Shown here: positions 17,233 through 25,934 of the stretch, piece by piece | Layout: the number at the start of each line of letters is the position of its first letter | Numbering within the stretch: the stretch's first letter is position 1 | Source of the DNA: Fimbriimonas sp. | GTDB lineage: Bacteria; Armatimonadota; Fimbriimonadia; Fimbriimonadales; Fimbriimonadaceae | Reading direction: 5' to 3' | Assembly: GCA_031292555.1 (NCBI GenBank) | Contig: JARLGV010000017.1 | Location: forward strand, 1-64,000 | DNA: 64,000 nucleotides | Made by a program: the position numbers and the translations under genes | The notes under the pieces: model-generated | The model's database searches: none | Told to the model about the DNA's origin: nothing | The model's input: only the letters and a program-made list of their open reading frames with translations

Positions 17233-18586
17233 ACGCTCCCTGGACACCGGAAAACTAAAGGTCTGGCTTGTATGGATCGCCGTTTTGGTCATCACGGTCG
17301 TGGTGTTCGCCTCCGGGCACTCGACGCCGCGCAAATATCCGGAGCGCAAGCTCGTGCGGTTCTGGCACCGATGGCAAGGCGACTGGGAAAAGCAGGTCCA
17401 GAAGATCGTCGATGCCTTCAACGCCAGCCAAAACGAGTATGAGGTGGTCCCGGTCAGCGTGCCGAGTTCGGGCGCCGATGCGAAGTTCATCCTCGGCGTC
17501 ATCGGGGGCGACCCGCCCGACCTGATGTCGATGTTCAGCGGCGGCGTTCCCAACCTGGCCGCAAATGGCTTCCTAACCCCGCTCGACACGTTGATGACCC
17601 CGGCAGAGAAGGATGCGTTTATCAACAAGAGCTATCCGTCGATTCGCGACATCGGGATGTACAAGGGGCGTCCTTACGGCATCACGATCGGCGCCGACCT
17701 CACCGCCCTCTACGTCAACGTGAAACAGCTTCGCGAGGCCGGCTTGGATCCGGATAAGTTCCCCATGACCCTCGAGGAACTCGAGGAGTGGGGCATGAAG
17801 CTGAACAAGTACGACGCCCAGGGCCACCTAACCCGGCTTGGGTTCCTACTCAGCGATGTCGGCTACCTTTCTCACTATTTCGGAGGAGGGTTCTACGTTC
17901 ATGAAGACGGAAGCTTGGAACTGAACACTCCCCAGAACGTGCGCGCACTCAAGACGATCGTCGACTACCGCAAACGGATAGGTTTCGAGAACGTGCTTCG
18001 CTTCCAAGCGGGGCTCAACGACATTGAAGGCGCCGCCTCGTGGGCATTCATGCACGGCGACCTGAGCATCACTTACGACGGCCAGTGGCGCGTCGAAGAG
18101 CTTCGTAAGTTCAAGCCCGATCTGGAGTACCGCGTCATCCCGATTCCACCTCCGAAGGAAGGCGGCACGCCGCTGGGCGGGCTGGTCGGCGGAAACTACA
18201 TGATCATTCCAGTCTCCGCAAAACAGAAACAGGGCGCCTGGGAGTTCTTGAAGTTCTGGAGTGGGCTGGACAACCCCGATCGGGCCGCCAAGTTCTACAA
18301 CATGGGCGGCTGGCTCCCCTATTCGCCGGCGGTTGCGAATTCGCCGACCTTCCAAAAGTGGCTCAAGGGGGATCAGCAGTTCCAGGCATTCATCGATATC
18401 CTCGGCAGCCCGAACTGCAAAGCCCCACCGCCTATCGCCAACCTGCAGTTTCTGAACGACCTCATCACCCGGGCAGAGGATGAGGCGACGCGCGGCGCCC
18501 AATCGCCAGAAGACGCGCTCAAGGAATTGGAGACGAAGTTCAAAGAGGAACGGGACAAACGGAGGGCGTTGGGCTATGACGAGTGA
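17222..18586 (+). CDS. ABC transporter sugar-binding protein with N-terminal membrane anchor
   Basis: The 454-residue protein is an extracellular solute-binding protein of the family-1 type: VRFWHRWQGDWEKQVQKIVDAFN at the start, ILGVIGGDPPDLMSM, a central YGITIGADLTALYVN, and GGNYMIIPVSAKQKQGAWEFLKFW near residue 325. There is no lipobox; one hydrophobic segment (about residues 13-30, WLVWIAVLVITVVVFASG) should anchor it to the inner membrane. It overlaps both flanking permease genes by 11 nt, so the three genes are translationally coupled. Confidence 0.92.
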   Translation: MEAERSLDTGKLKVWLVWIAVLVITVVVFASGHSTPRKYPERKLVRFWHRWQGDWEKQVQKIVDAFNASQNEYEVVPVSVPSSGADAKFILGVIGGDPPDLMSMFSGGVPNLAANGFLTPLDTLMTPAEKDAFINKSYPSIRDIGMYKGRPYGITIGADLTALYVNVKQLREAGLDPDKFPMTLEELEEWGMKLNKYDAQGHLTRLGFLLSDVGYLSHYFGGGFYVHEDGSLELNTPQNVRALKTIVDYRKRIGFENVLRFQAGLNDIEGAASWAFMHGDLSITYDGQWRVEELRKFKPDLEYRVIPIPPPKEGGTPLGGLVGGNYMIIPVSAKQKQGAWEFLKFWSGLDNPDRAAKFYNMGGWLPYSPAVANSPTFQKWLKGDQQFQAFIDILGSPNCKAPPPIANLQFLNDLITRAEDEATRGAQSPEDALKELETKFKEERDKRRALGYDE

Positions 18587-19430
18587 ACGCCGAACCGGCC
18601 TGACACCCATGACCAAAGTGGCAATATACGCCGCCCTGATCATGCTGTCCATCCCGGCGCTCCTTCCGCTCCTTTGGATGGTCTCGACGTCGCTCAAGAC
18701 GAACACCCAGATCTTCGGGTCGGGCGAATTGACGGTAAAGTCGCTCTTCCCCGCGCCGCTCGACACCCAGAACTATCCGGCGGCACTGCACAACATGCCG
18801 TTCCTGCTCTACTTGCGGAACACCCTGCTCCTGTGCATCACCACCGTGATCGGAGCAGTGGTCAGCAGCGCGGTAGTAGCGTACGGATTCTCCAAGATCG
18901 AGTTTCCGGGGCGCGGCGCCCTCTTTGGGATCATGATCGCGACGATGGCCCTGCCCGGTCAGGTCACGATGATCCCGGTCTTCAGCCTGTTCCGGTCGCT
19001 CGGATGGTACGGATCGTATCTGCCGTTGATCGTGCCGGCGTTCACTGCCTCGGCCTACTACGTCTTCCTCCTGACCCAATTCTTCCGAACGCTCCCGGAC
19101 GAGATGTCCGAGGCGGCCCGGGTCGACGGCGCGACCGAATGGACGATCTTCTTGCGCCTGGTCCTGCCCCTGAGTAAGCCGGCCTTGGCGACCTGTGCCC
19201 TCTTCCAATTCATCGGCACCTGGAACGACTTTCTCGGCCCCCTGCTCTACTTGAACGACCCCGCAAAGTACACGCTGGCTTACGGTCTGCAGCAGTTCGT
19301 CTCCCACTACGGCGGCTTCTTCGCGCAGTTAATGGCGGCCTCGACGATCTTCACGATCCCGATCATCATCCTGTTCTTCTTCGCCCAGAAGACGTTCATC
19401 CAAGGCATCTCGACGACCGGCAGCAAGTAG
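18576..19430 (+). CDS. ABC sugar transporter permease (CUT1, MalG/UgpE-like)
   Basis: The 284-residue protein has six membrane helices and the EAA loop EAARVDGATEWTIFLRLVLP. The ending QKTFIQGISTTGSK is typical of MalG-like permeases. The frame is open further upstream, but the ATG at 18576 is preceded by GGAGG at 18561-18565 and overlaps the binding-protein stop by 11 nt, so it is the better start. It completes the operon at 16339-19430. Confidence 0.93.
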   Translation: MTSERRTGLTPMTKVAIYAALIMLSIPALLPLLWMVSTSLKTNTQIFGSGELTVKSLFPAPLDTQNYPAALHNMPFLLYLRNTLLLCITTVIGAVVSSAVVAYGFSKIEFPGRGALFGIMIATMALPGQVTMIPVFSLFRSLGWYGSYLPLIVPAFTASAYYVFLLTQFFRTLPDEMSEAARVDGATEWTIFLRLVLPLSKPALATCALFQFIGTWNDFLGPLLYLNDPAKYTLAYGLQQFVSHYGGFFAQLMAASTIFTIPIIILFFFAQKTFIQGISTTGSK

Positions 19431-19530
19431 CGGGCGACACCCGCAGCCACCGGTCCGATCCACGCCACTCGTTCAGACAGCGCCATCAAGGCCAAGGCAG
19501 CCAACTCCCATCCTGTCCCGGCATGATTCC

Positions 19531-19588
19531 GCCACTCCAATGCTCCAGTACTCCCGCATCCCGCACGTCGCACCCCGAACCTCGCACC
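19531..19588 (-). repeat. Degenerate heptamer/octamer array, G-rich on the minus strand
   Basis: Read on the minus strand, units GGTGCGA, GGTTCGG, GGTGCGA, CGTGCGG, GATGCGG follow each other and then change to 8-nt units GGAGTACT, GGAGCATT, GGAGTGG. It is the same kind of array as 15082-15123 and ends 5 nt before the -10 of the next gene. Confidence 0.75.
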
Positions 19589-19592
19589 ATCG

Positions 19593-19598
19593 TATAAT
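19593..19598 (+). promoter_or_regulatory. -10 element TATAAT, probably giving a leaderless mRNA
   Basis: A perfect TATAAT ends 8 nt before the ATG at 19607, so transcription should begin at or within a few nt of the start codon. No -35 is evident in the repeat array upstream. Confidence 0.65.
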
Positions 19599-19606
19599 CC
19601 TCGTTC

Positions 19607-20073
19607 ATGACACCAATGCAATCCGCGATTTCGAGCATGGAGAGTGCGACCACCAACTACGGTAAAGACCTGGAAGCGATGTCGGAGGAACAGTTGCTGA
19701 CGTCCGCCGGTGGCGCGGCCCGCATTCCGGTCGATTTCACCTACGAGGTGGCCCTGATCAATCGCCGAATCGCAGCTCGTTTGAGCGGCAACGAACCTCC
19801 TGCGATGCCGGACGGAGACGAGTGGATCGTTGCCCCCGTCGAGTTCCGAAACAAAGAGGCGATCTCCGCGTACATGAGTTCGGCGTGCCAGGAGTTGCTC
19901 GACGCTGGCAAGTCCCTGTCCGAGGAGGATTCCAGTAAGATGGTCGGCCCGAAGGCAGCCAGCGCCCTGCCTTCGCGATGGTCCAATTCGCCGCGATGCA
20001 CACGATGTATCACGACGCCCAACTGAATTTCATCCAATCCTTGGCGGGCGATCTTGCGGTCCACTGGAGCTGA
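19607..20073 (+). pseudogene. DinB-like protein gene with a frameshift
   Basis: The first frame runs from the ATG at 19607 through MQSAISSMESATTNYGKDLEAM and WIVAPVEFRNK. Near 19955-19965 it loses homology and runs to a stop at 20024-20026. In another frame the sequence continues as AFAMVQFAAMHTMYHDAQLN and GDLAVHWS, ending in the TGA at 20071-20073. The HTMYHDAQLNFIQ block with its spaced His residues is the C-terminal metal-binding motif of DinB/YfiT-like four-helix proteins, so it belongs to the same gene. Joining the frames needs one missing base (or two added) in or near AGCGCCCTGCC. It could be a real decay mutation, a sequencing error or, less likely, programmed slippage. Confidence 0.7.
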
Positions 20074-20074
20074 G

Positions 20075-20167
20075 TCGAGGGGAGCGGGTCGGGAAGGGTT
20101 CAGCCATGCCAATTCTGAACCCCAAAGTGGATAGTGCCGCTTCCGACCCTCTACCCGCGCCCCTCGA
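20075..20167. repeat. Long imperfect hairpin after the dinB-like gene
   Basis: TCGAGGGG.GCGGGT and GTCGGGAAG on the left pair with CTTCCGACCC and ACCCGCGCCCCTCGA on the right, with an inner GGGTTCAG/CTGAACCC stem. It starts 2 nt after a stop codon and lies between converging genes. The related sequence GAGGGGAGCGGGTC recurs after the stop at 29181, and a similar hairpin follows the stop at 22355. It may act as a bidirectional 3'-end structure. Confidence 0.7.
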
Positions 20168-20181
20168 TCCTCACCCCTCAC

Positions 20182-21597
20182 TCAGTACCGATACGTGTCG
20201 GCTTTATACGGCCCTTCGACCGGGACTCCGATGTATTCGGCTTGCTCGGGGCGTAGTGTGGACAGCTTTGCGTTCAGCTTCTTGAGCTGCAGGCGGGCGA
20301 CCTTCTCGTCGAGGATTTTGGGCAGGACATAGACGCCGGGGGCATATTCGCCTCGCTTCGTCCAGAGTTCGATCTGCGCCATCACTTGGTTGGCGAAGCT
20401 CGACGACATGACGAACGAGGGATGCCCCGTGCCGCAGCCCAGGTTCACCAATCGGCCCTTAGCCAGCAGGATGATCCTTCTGCCGTCGGGGAAGATCACG
20501 TGATCGACCTGCGGCTTGATCTCCTCCCATTGGTAGCCGGAGAGCGAGGCGACGTCGATCTCGCTGTCGAAGTGGCCGATATTGCAGACGATCGCCTGGT
20601 CCTTCATGCGGGTCAGGATCGAATGGGTGATGACATGGACGTTGCCGGTGCACGTCACGAAGATGTCGGCTTGGTCGGCGACCTCGTCGAGCGTGACCAC
20701 TCTATACCCCTCCATCGCTGCCTGAAGGGCGCAGATCGGGTCGACCTCGGTGACCCAAACCTGGGCGCTTAGGGCGCGCAGGGCCTGGGCGCATCCCTTG
20801 CCCACGTCGCCATAGCCGCAGACGATCGCGACCTTGCCCGCGATCATGACGTCGGTCGCACGCTTGATGCCGTCGACCAAGCTCTCCCGACAACCGTAAA
20901 GATTGTCGAATTTCGACTTGGTGACGCTGTCGTTCACATTGAACGCCGGGAATGGGAGTCGGCCCTCCTTCTGCAGCTGATACAGCCGGTGAACGCCGGT
21001 CGTCGTCTCCTCGCTCACCCCGAGGATGCTCTTCTGGATGTTCGAATAAAACCCAGGCTTCTGGGCCAATCTTCTACGAATCGTCGCGAAGAGGGCACGC
21101 TCTTCATCGTTCGTTGGGTTCTCCACCACCGCAGGGTTGGATTCGGCTTGGGTTCCGAGAAGGACGAGCAACGTCGCGTCGCCGCCGTCGTCGAGGATCA
21201 GGTTCGGGGACCCGCCATCGCTCCACTCGAAGATCCGGTGGGTGAACTCCCAGTACTCTTCAAGGCTCTCGCCCTTGAAGGCGAAGACGGGCGTACCGCC
21301 CTCGGCGATTGCAGCGGCCGCATGGTCCTGGGTGCTGAAGATGTTGCAGCTGGCCCACCGAACGTCGGCGCCCAACTCCTTGAGCGTCTCGATCAGTACG
21401 GCAGTCTGAATCGTCATGTGCAGCGAACCGGCGATGCGGGCGCCCGTCAAGGGCTTGGCGGCGGCGAACTCCTCCCGGGTGGCCATCAGACCGGGCATCT
21501 CGGTTTCGGCGATGCGGATCTCCTTTCGGCCCCATTCGGCAAGCGAGAGATCGGCGACAAAGTAGTCGGTTTGGGTTTGGTTTTCTACAGCGTTCAC
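20182..21597 (-). CDS. ahcY: Adenosylhomocysteinase
   Basis: The 471-residue enzyme hydrolyses S-adenosylhomocysteine to adenosine and homocysteine, clearing the product of methyl-transfer reactions. Family blocks are in order: [15 protein letters not shown], the [15 protein letters not shown] block, [21 protein letters not shown], the NAD-binding [28 protein letters not shown] and the C-terminal KADTYRY that closes the neighbour's NAD site. The length matches the family. The start is a GTG at 21597 with GAGGAG about 9 nt upstream. An SAH riboswitch and terminator in the leader control it, so expression rises with substrate. Confidence 0.97.
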   Translation of the reverse strand: MNAVENQTQTDYFVADLSLAEWGRKEIRIAETEMPGLMATREEFAAAKPLTGARIAGSLHMTIQTAVLIETLKELGADVRWASCNIFSTQDHAAAAIAEGGTPVFAFKGESLEEYWEFTHRIFEWSDGGSPNLILDDGGDATLLVLLGTQAESNPAVVENPTNDEERALFATIRRRLAQKPGFYSNIQKSILGVSEETTTGVHRLYQLQKEGRLPFPAFNVNDSVTKSKFDNLYGCRESLVDGIKRATDVMIAGKVAIVCGYGDVGKGCAQALRALSAQVWVTEVDPICALQAAMEGYRVVTLDEVADQADIFVTCTGNVHVITHSILTRMKDQAIVCNIGHFDSEIDVASLSGYQWEEIKPQVDHVIFPDGRRIILLAKGRLVNLGCGTGHPSFVMSSSFANQVMAQIELWTKRGEYAPGVYVLPKILDEKVARLQLKKLNAKLSTLRPEQAEYIGVPVEGPYKADTYRY

Positions 21598-21631
21598 GGT
21601 GTTTTCTCCTCAAAATGAGGCCCGAAACGTG

Positions 21632-21668
21632 AAAAAGCGCTCGCGAGCCCCAGTTTGCTCACGAGCGC
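21632..21668 (-). terminator. Riboswitch-controlled intrinsic terminator in the ahcY leader
   Basis: On the minus strand GCGCTCGTGAGC (21668-21657) pairs with GCTCGCGAGCGC (21648-21637), with one G-T pair, around an 8-nt loop, and is followed by TTTTT. Its left arm contains the GGCGCTC segment that forms the riboswitch pseudoknot, so ligand binding and termination are mutually exclusive. Confidence 0.88.
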
Positions 21669-21742
21669 CGTTGTCCTACGCGCATCGCGCGTTTCGTCGA
21701 GCCTGGTTCCCAACCTGGAATCGCAGCGCTCCTCGACGACCC
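21660..21742 (-). promoter_or_regulatory. S-adenosylhomocysteine (SAH) riboswitch upstream of ahcY
   Basis: The minus-strand leader contains the conserved SAH-element blocks in order: GTCGAGGAGCGCTGCGA, then CCAGG/CCAGGCTCGAC, a variable hairpin (ACGCGCGATGCGCGT) and finally AACGGCGCTCG. The first GAGCGCTGC-type block and the final GGCGCTC are the core and pseudoknot partners in this class. A CATAAT -10 at 21752-21747 would start transcription about at the riboswitch's first base. The known class switches ahcY on when SAH accumulates. Confidence 0.93.
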
Positions 21743-21827
21743 GTCTATTATGACACGTCCTTTTCCTACTTCCCCTTTCAAAGGAGGTGTGGTAGGTTGT
21801 TCACCTAACGTAGAGGAGTCCCACTTT

Positions 21828-22355
21828 ATGAAACCAGTCATCTCATTCGTTTTGCTCGGAATCGCCTCCCTTGCCGTCGCCCAAGGCGGCCACGACTCGA
21901 AGGCGGCCGACGCCTTGAAGAAGCTCTCCGTTCTGGAAGGCGATTGGAAAGGCAAGCAGAATTTCAACAACCCGGGCGGCCCGGCGATGGTCGGCGATAT
22001 CACGTTGCACGCTCACGCGGTTATCGGCGGACGATACTTCGAGGAGTTGCTCTCAACCAGCTTGCCGGGTCGAAAGCCGACCGACTCGCGCCACTACATC
22101 GGCTTCGACTCCGCCGCCGGCAAGTTCAAAGCGTGGTGGTTCAACGACACGAGCAACATCCCGATGCAGTTGGAAGGCACGTTGGACGGCAACAAGCTCG
22201 TGCTGATGACATCCCCCGGCCCCGATGGAACCATCGCCGGCCCCACGTTCCGCGCCACCTATGACTTCGCATCCGATCACGCCCTCAACTACGTTCTGGA
22301 ACTGAAGACCGGCGAAGACTGGCGAGCGCTGTTCCATTCGAACTATACGAAATAG
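21828..22355 (+). CDS. DUF1579 family secreted protein
   Basis: The 175-residue protein has a signal peptide (MKPVISFVLLGIASLAVAQ) and the DUF1579 layout: LSVLEGDWKGKQ, then ITLHAHAVIGGRYFEELLS, a HYIGFDSAAGKFKAWWF block and an ending of beta-strands. The fold is expected to be a lipocalin-like barrel; the function is unknown. The start is the ATG at 21828 with GAGGAG at 21813-21818 (9 nt away); the frame is open further upstream without support. It is divergent from ahcY. Confidence 0.88.
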   Translation: MKPVISFVLLGIASLAVAQGGHDSKAADALKKLSVLEGDWKGKQNFNNPGGPAMVGDITLHAHAVIGGRYFEELLSTSLPGRKPTDSRHYIGFDSAAGKFKAWWFNDTSNIPMQLEGTLDGNKLVLMTSPGPDGTIAGPTFRATYDFASDHALNYVLELKTGEDWRALFHSNYTK

Positions 22356-22357
22356 CG

Positions 22358-22428
22358 GGTTGAGGGCAGTGGGTCGGGGTCCGGAGCGGATTTGCTTCGA
22401 TGCTCCGCCCTCCGGTCCGACCCTCAAC
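22358..22428. repeat. Long imperfect hairpin after the DUF1579 gene
   Basis: It starts 2 nt after the stop codon. GTTGAGGG, GGTCGG and TCCGGAGCGGA on the left pair with TCCGCCCTCCGG, CCGACC and CCCTCAAC on the right. It has no T-tract. It shares GGGTCGGG-type sequence with the 20075-20167 hairpin. Confidence 0.7.
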
Positions 22429-22492
22429 GCTCGCCCCACGACCCACGACCATCCGTTTCTGTTCGTGACCCGCTAAACTACAAGTCACCGCT

Positions 22493-24244
22493 ATGAAACG
22501 TGTTCCGTTGACCCTTATTGCCCTTGCCGGGCTCATCGTTTGTTCGACCAACCTCGCCTTCGCCCGACAGGACCCGAATGCGGGGGAGACCAAGGCGCAC
22601 CGCGATGCCCGGATGCATTGGTGGCGAGAGGCCCGCTTCGGGATGTTCATCCATTGGGGCCTCTACGCGGAACCGGCCGGCGAGTACAACGGCAAGCGAA
22701 CCGACAGCATCGGCGAATGGATCATGCACGACCTGAAGATCCCGGTCGCCGATTACGCCGAACTGGCGAAGAAATTCGACCCGGAGCAGTTCAACGCTGA
22801 CCAATGGGTGAGCATCGCCAAGTCAGCAGGCATGAAGTACATCGTCATGACCGCCAAGCACCACGAGGGGTTCGCGATGTTCCACACCAAGGTCGACGGC
22901 TACAACATCTACGATGCGACACCGTTCAAGCGAGATCCGATCGCAGAGATGGCAGCCGCTTGCCGCAAACAGGGGATCAAGTTCGGCGTGTATTACTCGC
23001 AGGCACAGGACTGGCATCACGCAGGCGGGGCCGCGTACGGAGGACACTGGGACACCGCCCAGGACGGCGACCTTCACGAGTATGTGAAGAAGATTGCCGC
23101 TCCCCAGGTTGACGAATTGCTTTCCAAGTATCATCCGGCCGTTCTGTGGTGGGATACCTCGGTCGGCATGTCGCCCGAGGACATCAAGGAACTGACGGCC
23201 TCGTTCAGCAAGGATCCCGGCCTGATCGCCAACAACCGCCTCGGGAACGGAGTGCCGGGCGACACGGAAACGCCCGAGCAGTACATCCCGCCGAAGGGCT
23301 ATCCCGGCAAGGACTGGGAGACCTGCATGACGATCAACGACACATGGGGCTACAAGTCGTTCGACAAAAACTTCAAGTCGACCGAGACGCTCCTGCGCAA
23401 TTTGATCGATATCGCATCGAAGGGCGGCAACTATCTCCTCAACGTGGGACCCGAGCCGACCGGCCTGATTCCCGCGCCTGAAGTCGAGCGGCTGAAGGAC
23501 GTTGGCAAATGGCTCAAGACGAACGGCGCCAGTATCTACGCCACGTCCCCCAGTCCCTACCAGCGCCTGAGCTTCGACGGTCGAGCCACCGTCAAGGGCA
23601 AATCGCTCTATTTGAACGTCTTCAACTGGCCGGAAGGGGGCCTCGTTCTCAACGGACTTCAGACGCCGGTGTTGAGCGCAAAGTCGGTCGCAACCGGACA
23701 AAAGCTGTCCGTTCAGAAGGGGCCGGACGGCGCCCTAACCATCGAGAAACCCACCCAGGTAGACCCGATCTCGACCGCGATCGTGCTGAATCTCTCGGGG
23801 CCACCGGTGGTAGTCGAACCCGAGTTCCAGCTCACCCCCATGGCAAACGGCGACATTCAACTCAAAGCCACTGACGCGAAGACGGAAGGCTCGTCGATCC
23901 AAGTCGAAGGAGAGAATGTGGGCTATTGGACCAATGAAGCCGATTCGGTTTCATGGAAGGTGACGGTTCCCGAGGCGAACGCGGGTAAGTACAATGCGCA
24001 CCTGAACTACTCATGCGAGCCCGGGACCGAGGGCGCGACGTACGTCCTAGACGTCGACGGCGTCGCATCGGACGTCACCGGGAAAGTGGCCAAGACGGGC
24101 AGTTGGGGCGACTACGCCTCGATCGACCTCGAAGGCGTCCTCACCCTCCCGACCGGTAGTCATGTCGTCAAGGTCCACGTCCTAGCCAAACCCGGGTTCG
24201 CAGTGATGAACCTCAAGAACATCCTGCTGACACCGGTGAAGTAG
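22493..24244 (+). CDS. Alpha-L-fucosidase (GH29), secreted, with C-terminal carbohydrate-binding-like domain
   Basis: The 583-residue protein has a signal peptide (cleavage near LAFARQ, residue 25). The GH29 barrel spans about residues 35-365, with RFGMFIHWGLYAEPAGE, YIVMTAKHHEGFAMF, and the nucleophile in VLWWD221TS. After the barrel, the DVGKWLKTNGASIYAT block and a beta-sandwich (about 360-435) complete the usual fucosidase. The last about 140 residues (EGENVGYWTNEADSVSWKV...) look like a CBM6/CBM35-type domain. It releases alpha-L-fucose from glycans outside the cell. It lies between two sugar ABC operons, which suggests but does not prove shared function. Confidence 0.93.
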   Translation: MKRVPLTLIALAGLIVCSTNLAFARQDPNAGETKAHRDARMHWWREARFGMFIHWGLYAEPAGEYNGKRTDSIGEWIMHDLKIPVADYAELAKKFDPEQFNADQWVSIAKSAGMKYIVMTAKHHEGFAMFHTKVDGYNIYDATPFKRDPIAEMAAACRKQGIKFGVYYSQAQDWHHAGGAAYGGHWDTAQDGDLHEYVKKIAAPQVDELLSKYHPAVLWWDTSVGMSPEDIKELTASFSKDPGLIANNRLGNGVPGDTETPEQYIPPKGYPGKDWETCMTINDTWGYKSFDKNFKSTETLLRNLIDIASKGGNYLLNVGPEPTGLIPAPEVERLKDVGKWLKTNGASIYATSPSPYQRLSFDGRATVKGKSLYLNVFNWPEGGLVLNGLQTPVLSAKSVATGQKLSVQKGPDGALTIEKPTQVDPISTAIVLNLSGPPVVVEPEFQLTPMANGDIQLKATDAKTEGSSIQVEGENVGYWTNEADSVSWKVTVPEANAGKYNAHLNYSCEPGTEGATYVLDVDGVASDVTGKVAKTGSWGDYASIDLEGVLTLPTGSHVVKVHVLAKPGFAVMNLKNILLTPVK

Positions 24245-24322
24245 CCGCTGGCCGTTCGGAGCGGGCTGACACCGGAGGCGTCGCGGGAACGCGAGCCTGG
24301 CGTCAGCCCCAAAAGAAGGCAA

Positions 24323-24359
24323 ATATATCTGTCGCAGATATATCAATCGCGGATATAAT
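24323..24359 (+). promoter_or_regulatory. padR promoter with palindromic operator
   Basis: ATATATCTG-TCG-CAGATATAT (24323-24343) is a perfect palindrome. A second pair of half-sites, TATATC (24339-24344) and GATATA (24352-24357), overlaps it and the -10 TATAAT (24354-24359). TATATC-type inverted repeats are common targets of PadR proteins encoded next to them, so autorepression is likely. Confidence 0.8.
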
Positions 24360-24370
24360 AGAGGGCGACG

Positions 24371-24727
24371 ATGACAGTTGCCACTTCGACCCCTGAGCCG
24401 CTGACTCCGGCGGTGCTCCATATCTTAATGGCGCTCGCCGATGGCGAGCGCCATGGGTACGGGATTATGCAGGCGGTAGCGATTCAGAGCGACAACACAG
24501 TACGGATGGGACCGGGGACGTTGTACGGCACGATCAAGCGGATGCTGGCTTCCGGCTTTATCGAGGAAGCTGAAGAGCGCATCGACCCCAACCACGCCGA
24601 CGAACGCCGCCGCTACTACCGCCTGACCGGTTTGGGACGCGACGTGTTCAAGAATGAAATCAAGCGACTTGAACGGCTTCTGCAGGTGCCGGCCGCAAAG
24701 AACGTCCTTGTAAAGGAGAACACATGA
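24371..24727 (+). CDS. PadR family transcriptional regulator
   Basis: The 118-residue protein is a winged-helix PadR of the short type: LTPAVLHILMALADGERHGYGIMQAV, then MGPGTLYGTIKRMLASGFIEE and RRRYYRLTGLGRDVFKNEIKRL, with a short C-terminal dimerisation helix. It lies directly behind the palindromic operator. The next gene overlaps by 4 nt (ATGA) and encodes a membrane protein. This regulator-plus-membrane-partner arrangement is common for PadR proteins. Confidence 0.95.
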   Translation: MTVATSTPEPLTPAVLHILMALADGERHGYGIMQAVAIQSDNTVRMGPGTLYGTIKRMLASGFIEEAEERIDPNHADERRRYYRLTGLGRDVFKNEIKRLERLLQVPAAKNVLVKENT

Positions 24728-25623
24728 ACCTACTTGTCCGCGCATACAGCCTTTGCCTCCTCGCATACCCCCGCTCGTACCGGGACGCGTATGGGCAAGA
24801 GATGAAGATTGTGTTTGCGGACATGCTCCGCGATTCCTCGTCGTCGCGTGGACGGTTGGGAGTCTTGGCGATGGCCATCGGAGTCTATGTGGACGTCATT
24901 GCCCAGGCACTCAAGGAGAGATTCGTCCAGGCTAGTCCCCGCCAGTGGGCACTATGGATACTGGCCATGACTGGCATAGTGACGCTCATCTGCGTCAACC
25001 AGAACGCGTCTCAAGGCCAGGCGCCGGCTTTAGTGCTCATTTCTTCCACCGTGCTGCTTTGCGCATACGACCCGAAGCACATATGGCGGTGGGGTTCCCT
25101 TTTCGGCGTATCCATCCCCATCTTTCACCTGATGCTCGCCGGCTTCCACCGTGACCTGCCGTCGAACAAAGTATGGAGCGAGTTCGGAATCATGTGGTTT
25201 GCCATGGCCTTCGCGGGAGTGGGGGTCTTTGCGCGTTCGGTTCTGGAGTCAATCGGGAGGACTCAACGGAAGCCGACCCGATCTAGCCGATTCCTGATTG
25301 GCCTGAAGGCGCTTCTGCTTGGCATGATCTTCGGCGCCTGCGACTTCACCCTCATAACCCCCGTGTTCGTCTTGACGGGACTGATCACATGCGGCGTGCT
25401 GCTTGGATCCTTCCTAGAGGAGCCAGTCGTGCCCGCGGCTTGGGTTGGACTAGGCGTCCCGGTCGCGATCGTCTTCGAAATGGCGACGAGACAGCACCCC
25501 GCACGGCACCATTACATCTTCCTGGACGCCGGCGCCATTCTCTGGTGCGTTGCAGCGGCGACTATCGCCCACCAAACAAAGCGTCGGATGCAGCCGGACC
25601 ACGCGCAGGTTCCTGGCCGGTAA
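24724..25623 (+). CDS. PadR-associated membrane protein
   Basis: The 299-residue protein has about seven membrane helices. Its N-terminal motif LLAYPRSYRDAYGQEM...FADML is the YPxxYRxxYGxEM signature that precedes the membrane part in many PadR-linked proteins, including the ADOP permeases of Acidobacteria. The large extracytoplasmic domains of ADOP permeases are absent. The function is unknown. It is translationally coupled to padR. Confidence 0.8.
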   Translation: MNLLVRAYSLCLLAYPRSYRDAYGQEMKIVFADMLRDSSSSRGRLGVLAMAIGVYVDVIAQALKERFVQASPRQWALWILAMTGIVTLICVNQNASQGQAPALVLISSTVLLCAYDPKHIWRWGSLFGVSIPIFHLMLAGFHRDLPSNKVWSEFGIMWFAMAFAGVGVFARSVLESIGRTQRKPTRSSRFLIGLKALLLGMIFGACDFTLITPVFVLTGLITCGVLLGSFLEEPVVPAAWVGLGVPVAIVFEMATRQHPARHHYIFLDAGAILWCVAAATIAHQTKRRMQPDHAQVPGR

Positions 25624-25934
25624 ACACGAAACCGGGCAGAAAATCATCCAATTTCGGCACGAGTCGGCGCGCCGGAAATTGACAGACGGAGTCCTCTTAT
25701 CGCGGCATGCTTGACACCGGAAACGCGGATGGAGCAGAATCGCTTCAGCAATCCTCTTGGGAGTTCGCGCCCCGATGAGCAGGCGACGGGGGAAATTGCC
25801 GAAACTTATCGGTTTTCTGGCGAAAATCCCCTTCCATTTCCTTGTCACCGGGGCTTGCGTACTCTACACTGAATGCCGTATCCGATCGCGGCTGGGTTTG
25901 CTCAAGTATCGGTGCGGACACTGCAGTTCCACTT
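25624..25934 (+). promoter_or_regulatory. Intergenic region with a sigma70-type promoter for the fusion ABC operon
   Basis: In this 311-nt gap TTGACA (25711-25716) and CAGAAT (25735-25740), 18 nt apart, make a plausible housekeeping promoter. Upstream, another TTGACA-like box (25679-25684) occurs. The long leader (about 190 nt) contains a semi-palindromic GAAACTTATCGGTTTTC (25801-25817) that could be a regulator site. No gene is evident in the gap. Confidence 0.5.
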
